Assembly (NCBI GenBank): GCA_934096015.1
Contig: CAKOLD010000004.1
Location: 1-59,047, forward strand
Direction: 5' to 3'
Source of the DNA: an uncultured Bacilli bacterium
Lineage (GTDB): Bacteria; Bacillota_I; Bacilli_A; RF39; UBA660
Length of the DNA stretch: 59,047 nt
Position numbers and translations under genes: made by a program. Of the stretch, positions 17,606-25,889 are shown one piece after another. Below the pieces are notes generated by a model, which ran no database searches, had not been told where the DNA came from, and was given only the letters and a program-made list of their open reading frames with translations. The stretch's first letter is position 1. Every line of letters begins with the position of its first letter.

Positions 17606-17623
17606 AAAATACCTCCTAAGCAA

Positions 17624-17652
17624 ATTATAAACATCTTTTTATTTATTTGCAA
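17624..17652 (-). promoter_or_regulatory. Promoter of the small membrane protein-murE-carboxypeptidase operon
   Basis: On the minus strand TTGCAA (17652-17647) and TATAAT (17629-17624) are 17 nt apart and lie just before the ribosome binding site of the first gene. Confidence 0.6.
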
Positions 17653-17702
17653 TTATAATTAGAAAAACTAATGTTAATTATAGTAAAAAGTGTTAACTAT
17701 CT

Positions 17703-17744
17703 AAAAAAAGATTGCTTTCTATATCATAGATTACAATCTTTTTT
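17703..17744 (-). terminator. Terminator of clpB
   Basis: On the minus strand AAAAAAGATTG pairs with CAATCTTTTTT, with a small inner hairpin (TCTAT/ATAGA) in the loop. It begins 7 nt after the clpB stop. Confidence 0.8.
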
Positions 17745-17750
17745 ATATTT

Positions 17751-19856
17751 TTACTTTATAATAAATTTATCATTTTGATAATCTATTAAAATATGGCCAC
17801 CAAATTTAATACTATCCATTATTAATGCATTAGCAATTAAAGATTCAATATTTTTACTAACAAATCTTTTAATACCTCTAGCACCATATCTAACATCATA
17901 TGATTCTTTAATTACTTCATCTTTAGCAACATCTGTTAGAGAAATAGTAATACGTTTATCAATTAATCTCTTTTCAATATCTTTAATAGTTAAATTTAAA
18001 ATTTCATAAACAACAGACTTATCTAAAGAATTAAATATAATAATTTCATCAATTCTATTAATAAACTCTGGTTTAAAAGTATGTCTAAGTTCTTCAAAAA
18101 TCAATTCTTTTTTATTTTCACTATTTTCTAAAACATATTCGCTTCCTAAATTAGATGTCATAATTATTATGGTGTTTTTAAAATCCACAGTACGACCCTG
18201 GCCATCCGTAATTCTACCGTCATCTAATATCTGCAATAAAATATTAAACACGTCTTTATGAGCTTTTTCAATTTCATCAAACAATAAAATTGTATAAGGA
18301 TTTCTTCTTACAGCCTCTGTAAGTTGACCTCCTTCGTCGTAACCTACGTATCCTGGAGGAGCTCCAACTAATCTTGAAACTGTATGAGCTTCCATATATT
18401 CACTCATATCAATTCTAACCATGTGTCTTTCATCATCAAATAATTCGCTTGCTAAAGTTTTAGCAATTTCTGTTTTACCAACACCAGTTGGACCCAAAAA
18501 CATGAAAGAACCAATAGGACGACGAGGATCTTTAATTCCGGCACGAGCTCTTTTGATAGCTTCAACTACCAAATGAATTGCTTCATCCTGGCCTTTAACA
18601 CGTTTCTTCATATTTTCTTCTAAAGCAAGTAATTTTTCTTTTTCGCCACCAATTAATTTAGAAACAGGAATATTAGTCCATTTAGAAACTACATTAGCAA
18701 TGCTTTCTTCATTAACAACATCACTTAAAATTCCTTCTTTACTTTCAGCATGAAGTGAATCTAATTTATGTCTTAGTTCAGGAATAACTCCGTGGCGAAG
18801 TTTTGCAGCACTTTCCAAATCATAACTATTTTCTGCCACTTCTAATTTGTGTTTAGCAATTTCTAACTCTTCTTTTACTTTATTAATTTTATCATTAATA
18901 TTTTTTTCTTCTTCCCATTTTTCACGTAGTTCTTTTTCTTCAACTTTTAACTTTTCTAATTTCTCTACTATAACATTTACTCTTGATTTACTTAATTCAT
19001 CCTTTTCTTTTTTTAGTGCTTCTTTTTCTATTTCTAGTTGCATTATTTTTCTTTCAAGAGTATCAAGTTCAGTTGGCATGCTTTCTAATTGAACTTTTAT
19101 AGTTGCACACGCTTCATCAATTAAATCAATTGCTTTGTCGGGTAAAAATCTATCGGTTATATATCTATCTGATAAAGTTGCTGCTGCAACAAGAGCATTA
19201 TCTTTAATGGAAACTCCATGATAAACTTCAAACCTTGATTTCAAACCCCTTAATATAGTTATGGTATCCATAACGCTAGGAGCACCAACAATTATTTTTT
19301 GAAAACGTCTTTCCAAAGCTCCATCTTTTTCAATATACTTTCTATATTCATTTAATGTTGTAGCCCCAATACAATGAATTTCACCTCTTGCTAACATAGG
19401 TTTAAGCATATTACCAGCATCCATTGCTCCTTCTAAGGCACCAGCTCCAACAATCATATGGATTTCATCTATAAATAAAATAATGTTTCCATCACTATTT
19501 TTAATTTCTTTTAAAACTGCTTTTAATCTCTCTTCAAATTCACCACGATATTTAGCTCCAGCTATTAAAGCTCCCATATCCAATTCCCAAATAGTTTTAT
19601 TTTTCAAACTATCAGGGACATCACCCTTAATTATTCTTAAAGCTAAACCTTCTACAATTGCTGTTTTACCAACACCAGGTTCACCAATAAGAACCGGATT
19701 GTTTTTGGTTTTTCGAGACAAAATTCTTGTTATATTTCTAATTTCTTCATCTCTCCCAATTACAGGATCAATTTTATTATCTTTTGCCGCTTGAACAATG
19801 TCTCGACCATATTTTTCTAAAACATTTTCTTGTTCTTGGTTTTGATTATAATTCAT
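17751..19856 (-). CDS. clpB: ClpB-type disaggregase without the N-terminal domain
   Basis: ClpB is a hexameric AAA+ machine that pulls proteins out of aggregates with DnaK. AAA1 has Walker A GEPGVGKT at 58-65 and FIDEIHMIVGAG. A coiled-coil M domain of ClpB length covers about 265-385. AAA2 has GPTGVGKTEIAKTLA near 452 and ends with YGARGIKRFV. The protein starts directly at the linker (LEKYGRD) that normally follows the Clp_N repeats, so at 701 aa it is a short form, as in Mycoplasma ClpB. No ClpP-binding loop is seen. A consensus promoter with a perfect CIRCE precedes it. Confidence 0.94.
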   Translation of the reverse strand: MNYNQNQEQENVLEKYGRDIVQAAKDNKIDPVIGRDEEIRNITRILSRKTKNNPVLIGEPGVGKTAIVEGLALRIIKGDVPDSLKNKTIWELDMGALIAGAKYRGEFEERLKAVLKEIKNSDGNIILFIDEIHMIVGAGALEGAMDAGNMLKPMLARGEIHCIGATTLNEYRKYIEKDGALERRFQKIIVGAPSVMDTITILRGLKSRFEVYHGVSIKDNALVAAATLSDRYITDRFLPDKAIDLIDEACATIKVQLESMPTELDTLERKIMQLEIEKEALKKEKDELSKSRVNVIVEKLEKLKVEEKELREKWEEEKNINDKINKVKEELEIAKHKLEVAENSYDLESAAKLRHGVIPELRHKLDSLHAESKEGILSDVVNEESIANVVSKWTNIPVSKLIGGEKEKLLALEENMKKRVKGQDEAIHLVVEAIKRARAGIKDPRRPIGSFMFLGPTGVGKTEIAKTLASELFDDERHMVRIDMSEYMEAHTVSRLVGAPPGYVGYDEGGQLTEAVRRNPYTILLFDEIEKAHKDVFNILLQILDDGRITDGQGRTVDFKNTIIIMTSNLGSEYVLENSENKKELIFEELRHTFKPEFINRIDEIIIFNSLDKSVVYEILNLTIKDIEKRLIDKRITISLTDVAKDEVIKESYDVRYGARGIKRFVSKNIESLIANALIMDSIKFGGHILIDYQNDKFIIK

Positions 19857-19879
19857 AAATTCACACCCTTTCTAAATAC

Positions 19880-19920
19880 ATTATATCACTAAATTAGCAC
19901 TTGTCAACATAAAGTGCTAA
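19880..19920 (-). promoter_or_regulatory. CIRCE operator and promoter of clpB
   Basis: TTAGCACTT (19894-19902), 9 nt, AAGTGCTAA (19912-19920) is a perfect CIRCE-type inverted repeat. On the minus strand the -35 TTGACA (19907-19902) lies within it and TATAAT (19885-19880) follows after 16 nt. HrcA binding would block RNA polymerase. Confidence 0.9.
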
Positions 19921-19966
19921 TTATTGTTTATTAAATTGTTTCGCCTGCTTACTATTATATAAAATA

Positions 19967-20008
19967 GTCCAAAAGTTATTTGACTAAAGCCTTTTTTTTT
20001 GCTATCAT
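19967..20008 (+). promoter_or_regulatory. Promoter and possible operator of the TetR gene
   Basis: TTGACT (19980-19985) and TATCAT (20003-20008) are 17 nt apart. A dyad TAGTC...GACTA covers the -35 box (19967-19986), a typical place for TetR autorepression. The dyad is short and its role is inferred. Confidence 0.5.
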
Positions 20009-20045
20009 TTTCATAGATAACAATCGTTATTTAAAAGGAGGACTT

Positions 20046-20636
20046 ATGCCAGCTGTTAAAATAAAAAAAGAAGATATTATTAAAGGTAGTATAAAGTATA
20101 TTAGAAAACATGGAATAGAAAAATTATCTGCACGTACTTTAGCTAGAAGTATTAAATGTTCTACACAACCACTTTTTAAACAATTTGAAAATATGGATGA
20201 TTTAAAAAATCAAGTTTTTAATGACGTTGTTAAAATTCATAAAACCTATGTTGAAAAGGGTAAAGACAAACATGAAATTCCCTTTATAGGAGTAGGACTA
20301 TCTTATATAGAATTTGCAAAAAAAGAGCCAAACCTTTTTCATTTCTTATTCTTATCTCCAAGTGCTAAGTCTAATAATATTTTAGATATGGTAGACAGTG
20401 CAGAAGGGAAAGAATATATAAATTTAATAACTAAAACTACAGGGTTACCTGAAAATTTGAGTAAACAAATATATATAAATATTTGGTTAATTGTTCACGG
20501 AATAGCTTGCATGGTTTCCACAAACACTTCAACTATAAAAGAGGAGGAATGTGCTACGATTTTAATAGATGCTTTTAAAGGATATAGACAAGTTTTATTA
20601 AATAAAGCTCTAAATAGTGCACACTTAAAAAAATGA
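20046..20636 (+). CDS. TetR/AcrR family transcriptional regulator
   Basis: The 196-aa protein has an N-terminal TetR HTH (IIKGSIKYIRKHGIEKLSAR, then LARSIKCSTQPLFKQFENMD). The C-terminal helical ligand and dimer domain resembles the WHG type (FIEFAKKEPNLFHFLFLS-like segment and IYINIWLIVHGIACMV). The ligand is unknown. AAGGAGG ends just before the ATG at 20046; the open frame extends further upstream to 19980 without a ribosome binding site. It overlaps the pseudouridine synthase gene by 4 nt (ATGA), so the two are co-translated. It may repress its own operon. Confidence 0.9.
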   Translation: MPAVKIKKEDIIKGSIKYIRKHGIEKLSARTLARSIKCSTQPLFKQFENMDDLKNQVFNDVVKIHKTYVEKGKDKHEIPFIGVGLSYIEFAKKEPNLFHFLFLSPSAKSNNILDMVDSAEGKEYINLITKTTGLPENLSKQIYINIWLIVHGIACMVSTNTSTIKEEECATILIDAFKGYRQVLLNKALNSAHLKK

Positions 20637-21292
20637 AAAAAGAAAAATTAGATATTATTTATGAAGATAAATATTTGATTGCAGTCAATAAAAAAAGTGG
20701 GTTATTAACAATTAGTAATAAAAAAGAAAGTTATAATACTCTTTATCATAAAGTCTCAGATTATGTAAAAAAACAACATAAAAGAAATAAAATATTTATT
20801 GTTCACAGATTAGATCAAGATACAAGTGGAATAATTTTATTTGCAAAAGACTATAAAACAAAAGAATTATTACAAAATACTTGGGACAAAGTTAAAAGAG
20901 AATATATTGCATTAGTAGAAGGAAAACCTAAAGAAAATAAAAAAACACTAAAAAGCTATTTAAAGGAAACTAAAACCCTTCACACATATAGTACAAATGA
21001 TTCTAAAAACGGGAAATTAGCAATAACGGAATACGAAGTATTAAAAAGTAATAATCAATATAGTTTATTATTAATTAATATTTTAACTGGTAGAAAAAAT
21101 CAAATTAGAGTGCAACTTAGCGATATAGGTAACCCTATAGTTGGTGATAAAAAATATGGTTCTAAAAAGAACCCAATTAGAAGAGTATGTTTACATGCTC
21201 AAAAATTAGAATTTATTCATCCAATAACAAAAAAATTAATATTATTAGAAATTAAAATTCCTAAACAAATAACCAATCTATTAGAAACTTGA
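20633..21292 (+). CDS. RluA-family pseudouridine synthase without S4 domain
   Basis: RluA-type enzymes isomerise uridine to pseudouridine in rRNA or tRNA. The catalytic motif is HRLDQDTSGIILFAK with the nucleophilic Asp in HRLD. The NQIRVQLSDIGNPIVGDKKYG motif marks the active-site end. At 219 aa it lacks the N-terminal S4 RNA-binding domain present in RluD-type enzymes. It starts inside the TetR stop (ATGA overlap) with no separate ribosome binding site, which suggests translational coupling. The target base is unknown. Confidence 0.9.
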   Translation: MKKEKLDIIYEDKYLIAVNKKSGLLTISNKKESYNTLYHKVSDYVKKQHKRNKIFIVHRLDQDTSGIILFAKDYKTKELLQNTWDKVKREYIALVEGKPKENKKTLKSYLKETKTLHTYSTNDSKNGKLAITEYEVLKSNNQYSLLLINILTGRKNQIRVQLSDIGNPIVGDKKYGSKKNPIRRVCLHAQKLEFIHPITKKLILLEIKIPKQITNLLET

Positions 21293-21322
21293 CACAAATA
21301 TCAGTTTACACTAAGTAGAAAC

Positions 21323-21351
21323 TTGATTAAACATTAAAAATAAGGTATATT
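21323..21351 (+). promoter_or_regulatory. Promoter of the proline-repeat membrane protein
   Basis: TTGATT (21323-21328) and TATATT (21346-21351) are 17 nt apart, 25 nt before the start codon. Confidence 0.6.
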
Positions 21352-21376
21352 AAGCGTAAGAAAAGAGGTCTTTTAT

Positions 21377-23320
21377 ATGGAAAAAAACTTTGCTGAAGAA
21401 TTACAAGAACGTAAGGATAGTGTTGTTCAATATCTTGGATATGACCTAGAAAGAAACAACAATGAAAAAGAAGAAATAGAAAATAAGTTAAAAGAACTAG
21501 ATGAGTTACTACAGGAAAATGAAAAAGAAACTAATGCATTATATCTAGAAACTAAAAAGAAATTAGATGATGCTTTAGAAAAAATTCAAAATACTAAAAA
21601 TGCTGCAAAATATAGTATTGAACAAATAATTTTACTTTGCCAAGATAGAAATGAATATTTAATTAAAGAATATCAAGAAAAAAGTGCAGTACAAATCCAA
21701 CAACGTAAAGATTCTTTAATTACTGAAAATACTAGTTTGCAATATGACATTGATCATAAACAACAAATTATTAATGAAAAAACAGAATTAATGAATAATT
21801 ATAAAAACATGAAAGATTATTCTAGAGCAGCAGAAATAGAAAAAGAAATAGAACAATTAAAAAATGTAATTTCTGAAAACAAAGATAAAATTAAAGCAAA
21901 TGAAAAAGAAATAGAAACATGCGACAAGTTCATGGAAGAATACATGGAGAATTTAAAAACCATTAAATTGTACAGAGATATTGCGAAAAGACATGGAATT
22001 GAGTTAGACGAAGTAAAAACAAAAAATCCAATACCAACGCCAGAACCAGTTCCAAATCCTGTGCCACAACCAGAACCAAAACCGCAACCAGTTCCAAATC
22101 CTATGCCACAACCAGAACCGAAACCACAACCAATCCCAAATCCTATGCCACAGCCAGAACCAAAACCACAACCGGTTCCAAATCCTGTACCACAACCAGA
22201 GCCAAAGCCACAACCGGCTCCAAATCCTGGGCCTCAACCGACACCAAAGCCACAGCCTACTCCTAGTCCGAAGCCAACACCTGGAACTGATTTGATACCA
22301 GTATCAAAACCAAAAAAGAAAAAAGTTAAATTTGTAGAATCAGCAAAAAATTTCTACAAAAAGCATAAAAAAGCAATATTACTTATAGGGGCACTTGCCA
22401 TTTCTCTAGTAGCACTAAACGCTTTAGCACCATCAATAATGTATATGAATTCATGGTGGTGGTGGAAATTAGTAGGAGCAGGAGCTGTACCAGAAACTGG
22501 ATTACCAGCATTCCTACATGCAGTTAATTTGAAAATTGGTACTGCAATTGGAGCTTCGTTTACATCAAAAACTGGTATATGGACACTTGCAAATGGTGCT
22601 ATTTTGAATGGTACAGCAGCTGAAGCTGGATTACTAGCAACAGTGGGTAAAGTAGCTCTATTATCTGGAGTAACAATAGGAAGTGGAGCCGTAGCAGTAA
22701 AAAATGCAGTTAAATTAGCAACTGATAAAATTAAAGGCAGAAAAAATAAATATAAACATGCAAAAGATGATTCCATATTTGCGACTGTAACTAATTCTGT
22801 AAAAAATGGCTACAATAAAGGTAAAGAAAAGATAAAAGGAGTCTTTAAAAAGAAAGATAAGTTTGATTTTGCATTTGAAAGAGAAGATTTTAGTGATAGT
22901 CTAAATGACAGAGTGGAAACTTTAATATCTGAAGGATATATAGATAAAGAAACTGAAAAAGCACTTTATGAAATGTCTAGAGAAGACGCTTTAAAAGTAA
23001 TTAAAGAAGCTGATCAAAAATTTCAACAAAATTCTGTAAAAAAACAACCACAGCCAGAACCAAAACCAGCTCCATCTCCTGCACCAGCTCCAGAAAATGG
23101 AAATACAGAAGAACTTAGAACAGATTTAGCTCAAGAAATGAGAGAATTTATTGATTATGGTATTATGGTAGGAGCTTATGATAAAAATGTTATTTCTTCA
23201 ATTAATAAAATGCCATTAGATAAGGCGCTTGAACTTATAAAAACTGATCCAAATTATATAAATTACCAAAAAATTTCAGAACAATTTCAAGAAGAGAAAT
23301 CAGAAGGGAAAACTAAATAA
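21377..23320 (+). CDS. Coiled-coil, proline-repeat membrane protein of unknown function
   Basis: I do not recognise the family of this 647-aa protein. Residues 1-210 form charged coiled coils, including a UvrB/C-like stretch (SRAAEIEKEIEQLKN). Residues 216-295 are a Pro repeat (PQPEPKPQPVPNP units). A basic stretch (KPKKKKVKF) precedes a hydrophobic helix near 335-355; a WWWW stretch and a second hydrophobic glycine/alanine-rich region (about 400-445) follow. The C-terminus has two similar helical modules, one starting near DFAFERED and ending in DALKVIKEAD, one ending in KALELIKTDP, joined by a second Pro linker. AAGAGG precedes the start. The following DUF1292 gene overlaps its stop by 1 nt. 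Confidence 0.85.
   Translation: MEKNFAEELQERKDSVVQYLGYDLERNNNEKEEIENKLKELDELLQENEKETNALYLETKKKLDDALEKIQNTKNAAKYSIEQIILLCQDRNEYLIKEYQEKSAVQIQQRKDSLITENTSLQYDIDHKQQIINEKTELMNNYKNMKDYSRAAEIEKEIEQLKNVISENKDKIKANEKEIETCDKFMEEYMENLKTIKLYRDIAKRHGIELDEVKTKNPIPTPEPVPNPVPQPEPKPQPVPNPMPQPEPKPQPIPNPMPQPEPKPQPVPNPVPQPEPKPQPAPNPGPQPTPKPQPTPSPKPTPGTDLIPVSKPKKKKVKFVESAKNFYKKHKKAILLIGALAISLVALNALAPSIMYMNSWWWWKLVGAGAVPETGLPAFLHAVNLKIGTAIGASFTSKTGIWTLANGAILNGTAAEAGLLATVGKVALLSGVTIGSGAVAVKNAVKLATDKIKGRKNKYKHAKDDSIFATVTNSVKNGYNKGKEKIKGVFKKKDKFDFAFEREDFSDSLNDRVETLISEGYIDKETEKALYEMSREDALKVIKEADQKFQQNSVKKQPQPEPKPAPSPAPAPENGNTEELRTDLAQEMREFIDYGIMVGAYDKNVISSINKMPLDKALELIKTDPNYINYQKISEQFQEEKSEGKTK
22049..22258 (+). repeat. 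Five tandem 42-nt repeats (14-aa proline units)
   Basis: Units start at 22049, 22091, 22133, 22175 and 22217, each 42 nt, encoding V/I/A-PNP-M/V/G-PQP-E/T-PKPQP. The first four are nearly identical and the fifth has diverged. Such repeats change copy number easily and usually form a stiff spacer. Confidence 0.9.
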
Positions 23321-23592
23321 TGAAAAAAGATACAATTATTACATTAGAAGATAATGAAAAATATGTATTGTTAGATCAAGTTGAATTAGAAAATGGAAAA
23401 TATTTTTTAGCATTAGAACTTGATGAAAATGAAGAACCAACAAGACATTATGAGATATTTGAAGAAGAAGTTGAAGATGGTGAATCTTACATGACTATTG
23501 TTGAAGATAAAAATTTGAAAGATGCTTTAATGGTTAATTTCACTTTAAACTACGAAGAATATATAGATCAATACACAGGAGAAGAAGATTAA
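23320..23592 (+). CDS. DUF1292 family protein
   Basis: The 90-aa acidic protein has the DUF1292 pattern (ITLEDNEKYVLLDQVELENGKYFLALEL without gaps in the family core) and no known activity. Its start overlaps the stop of the proline-repeat membrane protein (TAATG), with AAGGG upstream, so the two are co-expressed. A terminator that includes its stop codon ends the operon. Confidence 0.8.
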   Translation: MKKDTIITLEDNEKYVLLDQVELENGKYFLALELDENEEPTRHYEIFEEEVEDGESYMTIVEDKNLKDALMVNFTLNYEEYIDQYTGEED

Positions 23593-23606
23593 TCTTCTTT
23601 TTTTGT
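23582..23606 (+). terminator. Terminator after the DUF1292 gene
   Basis: AAGAAGATT (23582-23590) pairs with AATCTTCTT (23591-23599), followed by T residues. The stop codon lies in the stem. Confidence 0.75.
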
Positions 23607-23673
23607 AAACTAAAAGCATATAAATGTAAAAAAAACTCGATTTATAGTATAATAATTACAAAGGAAGTGTTAC

Positions 23674-24714
23674 ATGAATCTGCAAGTAAATAATACAAAT
23701 GTCTTTCTAATAATAATAACGACATTCATAGCAAGCTTAATTTATGTTCCAATTGCCAAAAAAATTGCCAATCACGTAAATGCTATTGACAAGCCAAATG
23801 AAAGAAAAGTTCACAAAAAACCAATGCCACGGCTTGGAGGGCTTGCAATTTTTGGAGCATTTTTAACGGGATATATACTTTTTGGAGAAATTACTACCCA
23901 AATGCTATCAATCCTAATAGGAGGATTTATAATTGTTTTAACAGGATTTATTGATGACATAAATCCCTTACGAGCAAGAATAAAATTTTTAGGTCAACTT
24001 CTTGCAGCATGTATTGTAGTTTTTTACGGAAAAATATATTTAACAGATGCAACCGTTTTAGGTTTGTATTTAAATTTTGGGGATCTAGGATATTTAATTT
24101 CTGTATTTATTATTTTAGGAGCCATAAATGCTATAAATCTAATTGATGGTTTAGATGGCTTGGCAGCTGGAACAAGTGCCATTTACTTTATAACTATGGC
24201 TGTAATTGGTTTAACTATTCACGTATACGGAGGCCTTGATGTTATACTATGTACAATAATGATTGGTTCAACTTTAGGATTTTTAGTTTATAATTTTAAT
24301 CCGGCAAGTATATTTATGGGAGATACAGGTTCAATGTTTTTAGGCTATATGATCGCTATAATTTCTCTTTTAGGATTTAAAACAGCAACTTTCACTTCAT
24401 TCTTAGTTCCATTACTAATACTTTTTATGCCAATTTTAGATACAGTTTTAGCAATACTTAGAAGATTTATAAAAGGAGAAAATATTGGAACACCTGATAA
24501 AGAACATTTTCATCATCAATTATTAAGAAGAACTTCTTCTGTAAGAAAAACAGTATTACTAATTTATTTAATAAATATGTTGTTTAGTGCTGTATCTGTA
24601 TTATATGCCTGGGGATACACCAAAATTGCAATGATAATTTATGTAGTCTTAATGATCATGTTTTTGTTCTTAATATTAAAAACTGATGTTCTATTTAATC
24701 ACGAGAAGAAATAA
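23674..24714 (+). CDS. tagO: Undecaprenyl-phosphate GlcNAc-1-phosphate transferase (TagO/WecA family)
   Basis: TagO-type enzymes transfer GlcNAc-1-phosphate from UDP-GlcNAc to undecaprenyl phosphate, starting wall teichoic acid or similar polymers. The 346-aa polytopic protein has MPRLGGLAIF, the catalytic GFIDDINPLRARIKFLGQ, NAINLIDGLDGLAAG, FMGDTGSMFLGY and the cytoplasmic H-motif KEHFHHQLLRR that separates TagO/WecA from MraY. A TATAAT at 23648-23653 and AAGGAAG precede the ATG. It opens the surface-glycan region, and TagA and TagGH homologues downstream support a teichoic-acid-like product. Confidence 0.93.
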   Translation: MNLQVNNTNVFLIIITTFIASLIYVPIAKKIANHVNAIDKPNERKVHKKPMPRLGGLAIFGAFLTGYILFGEITTQMLSILIGGFIIVLTGFIDDINPLRARIKFLGQLLAACIVVFYGKIYLTDATVLGLYLNFGDLGYLISVFIILGAINAINLIDGLDGLAAGTSAIYFITMAVIGLTIHVYGGLDVILCTIMIGSTLGFLVYNFNPASIFMGDTGSMFLGYMIAIISLLGFKTATFTSFLVPLLILFMPILDTVLAILRRFIKGENIGTPDKEHFHHQLLRRTSSVRKTVLLIYLINMLFSAVSVLYAWGYTKIAMIIYVVLMIMFLFLILKTDVLFNHEKK

Positions 24715-24726
24715 TTCTTCTTTTTC
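24704..24726 (+). terminator. Terminator of tagO
   Basis: AGAAGAA (24704-24710), loop ATAA containing part of the stop codon, TTCTTCT (24715-24721), then T-rich sequence. Confidence 0.7.
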
Positions 24727-24732
24727 TTTTCC

Positions 24733-24761
24733 TTTAAAAAAATATATCAATATAGTATAAT
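24733..24761 (+). promoter_or_regulatory. Promoter of the glycosyltransferase-Wzy pair
   Basis: TTTAAA (24733-24738) and TATAAT (24756-24761) are 17 nt apart and precede the gene at 24780. Confidence 0.55.
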
Positions 24762-24779
24762 TAACAAGAAGGTGAAATA

Positions 24780-25847
24780 ATGGATAAGAAAAATATTCTA
24801 ATAAGTATAGACAATATAGATAAAGGTGAAATCCAAAAATACCTTATAAATTTTCTAAAAAATATTGATTATAATAAATTTAATATAGATTTACTATTAA
24901 AAAAAACTTCAGGTTATTATAAAAAAAATTTACCCAAAAAAGTAAATATTATAACAAATAATAAGAAAAATATATTACTAAACAAATTAGAAAAAATAAC
25001 ATTTAATTTAAAAAATCATAATAAATATAATACTTCCATTATATTTAATATTGATTCTCTAGAATCAAACAAAACTATATTAAAAGCTAGCAAAAATAAA
25101 ATCATGTTTATAAATGAAGACTATATTAAAAATTTTAGTGAAGGGCAATTCCGTGAATTTTTTACTAAAAGAAATATTTATAACTTCAATCAACTAATAT
25201 TTAAATCAACAGAATCAAAAGAAAAGTTTCTAAAATATTATCCCAGTCTAAATAGAATAACAACTGTTATAAGTTCAGTTATTAACGTAGATAAGATTGA
25301 AAAAGATAGCTTAGAAAAAATAAATATTAAATTTAAACGTACAGACAAAAAAATATTATTTATAGGAACTCTTAATGAAGAATTAAATAAAGTAAGCAAT
25401 TATTTAAATATGGTTAAAGAGTTAAAAAAAGATATACCAAATATTAAATTATATATTATAGGAAATGGAATAGATTACACAGCTTATAAAAGTTTCATTG
25501 ATGATAATAATTTAAGCGATCATATCATTTTACTGGATAATGTAGATAATATATATCCTTATATAAAAAAAGTAGATTACATAATAATTCCAGATGAAAT
25601 TAAAGAATATAAAACTATTATTACAGAAATATTTTTGTTGAAAACTAATATTATTTCCACAAAAATATTAAGCGACGATCTACTTCGAGTAGACGACAAA
25701 ACAAGTTATATAATTTCTTCCAATTATAATCAAATGTTAAAAGATATGTTAAATATATTAAACAATAAAGATAAGAAAAATAAAATTGATATTGAAAAAA
25801 TTAATAAAACAAAAATAACGTTATTAGAAAACTTATTAACAAAATAA
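24780..25847 (+). CDS. Glycosyltransferase family 4-like protein, divergent
   Basis: The 355-aa protein has the two-Rossmann layout of GT-B enzymes: an N-terminal acceptor domain and a C-terminal nucleotide-sugar domain with KILFIGTLNEELNK, IKLYIIGNGIDY and LLDNV. The usual E-x7-E sugar-nucleotide motif is weak (EYKTIITEIFLLKTNII), so the donor or even activity is uncertain. GAAGGTG precedes the start. Unlike the ABC-exporter operon it has its own promoter and is followed by the Wzy-like gene, with a TGTCGTC hairpin between them. Confidence 0.75.
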   Translation: MDKKNILISIDNIDKGEIQKYLINFLKNIDYNKFNIDLLLKKTSGYYKKNLPKKVNIITNNKKNILLNKLEKITFNLKNHNKYNTSIIFNIDSLESNKTILKASKNKIMFINEDYIKNFSEGQFREFFTKRNIYNFNQLIFKSTESKEKFLKYYPSLNRITTVISSVINVDKIEKDSLEKINIKFKRTDKKILFIGTLNEELNKVSNYLNMVKELKKDIPNIKLYIIGNGIDYTAYKSFIDDNNLSDHIILLDNVDNIYPYIKKVDYIIIPDEIKEYKTIITEIFLLKTNIISTKILSDDLLRVDDKTSYIISSNYNQMLKDMLNILNNKDKKNKIDIEKINKTKITLLENLLTK

Positions 25848-25850
25848 TTA

Positions 25851-25871
25851 ATGTCGTCAGACAGACGACAT
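25851..25871 (+). repeat. TGTCGTC intergenic hairpin, copy 1
   Basis: ATGTCGTC (25851-25858), loop AGACA, GACGACAT (25864-25871). It lies between a stop codon and the next ribosome binding site (GGAG, 25881) and has no T-tract on the coding strand, so it is not a terminator. Two related copies are at 43231 and 43265. Confidence 0.8.
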
Positions 25872-25889
25872 ATACATATAGGAGAAAAT

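Noticed and set aside
22004..22237. Trp/Arg-rich minus-strand ORF of 77 codons
   Set aside because: It is the antisense shadow of the proline repeats (CCA codons read as TGG) and has no ribosome binding site.
22049..22258. Regular 42-nt repeats as a possible CRISPR array
   Set aside because: Units are contiguous, in frame and protein-coding; there are no unique spacers. No CRISPR array or cas gene was seen anywhere in the window.
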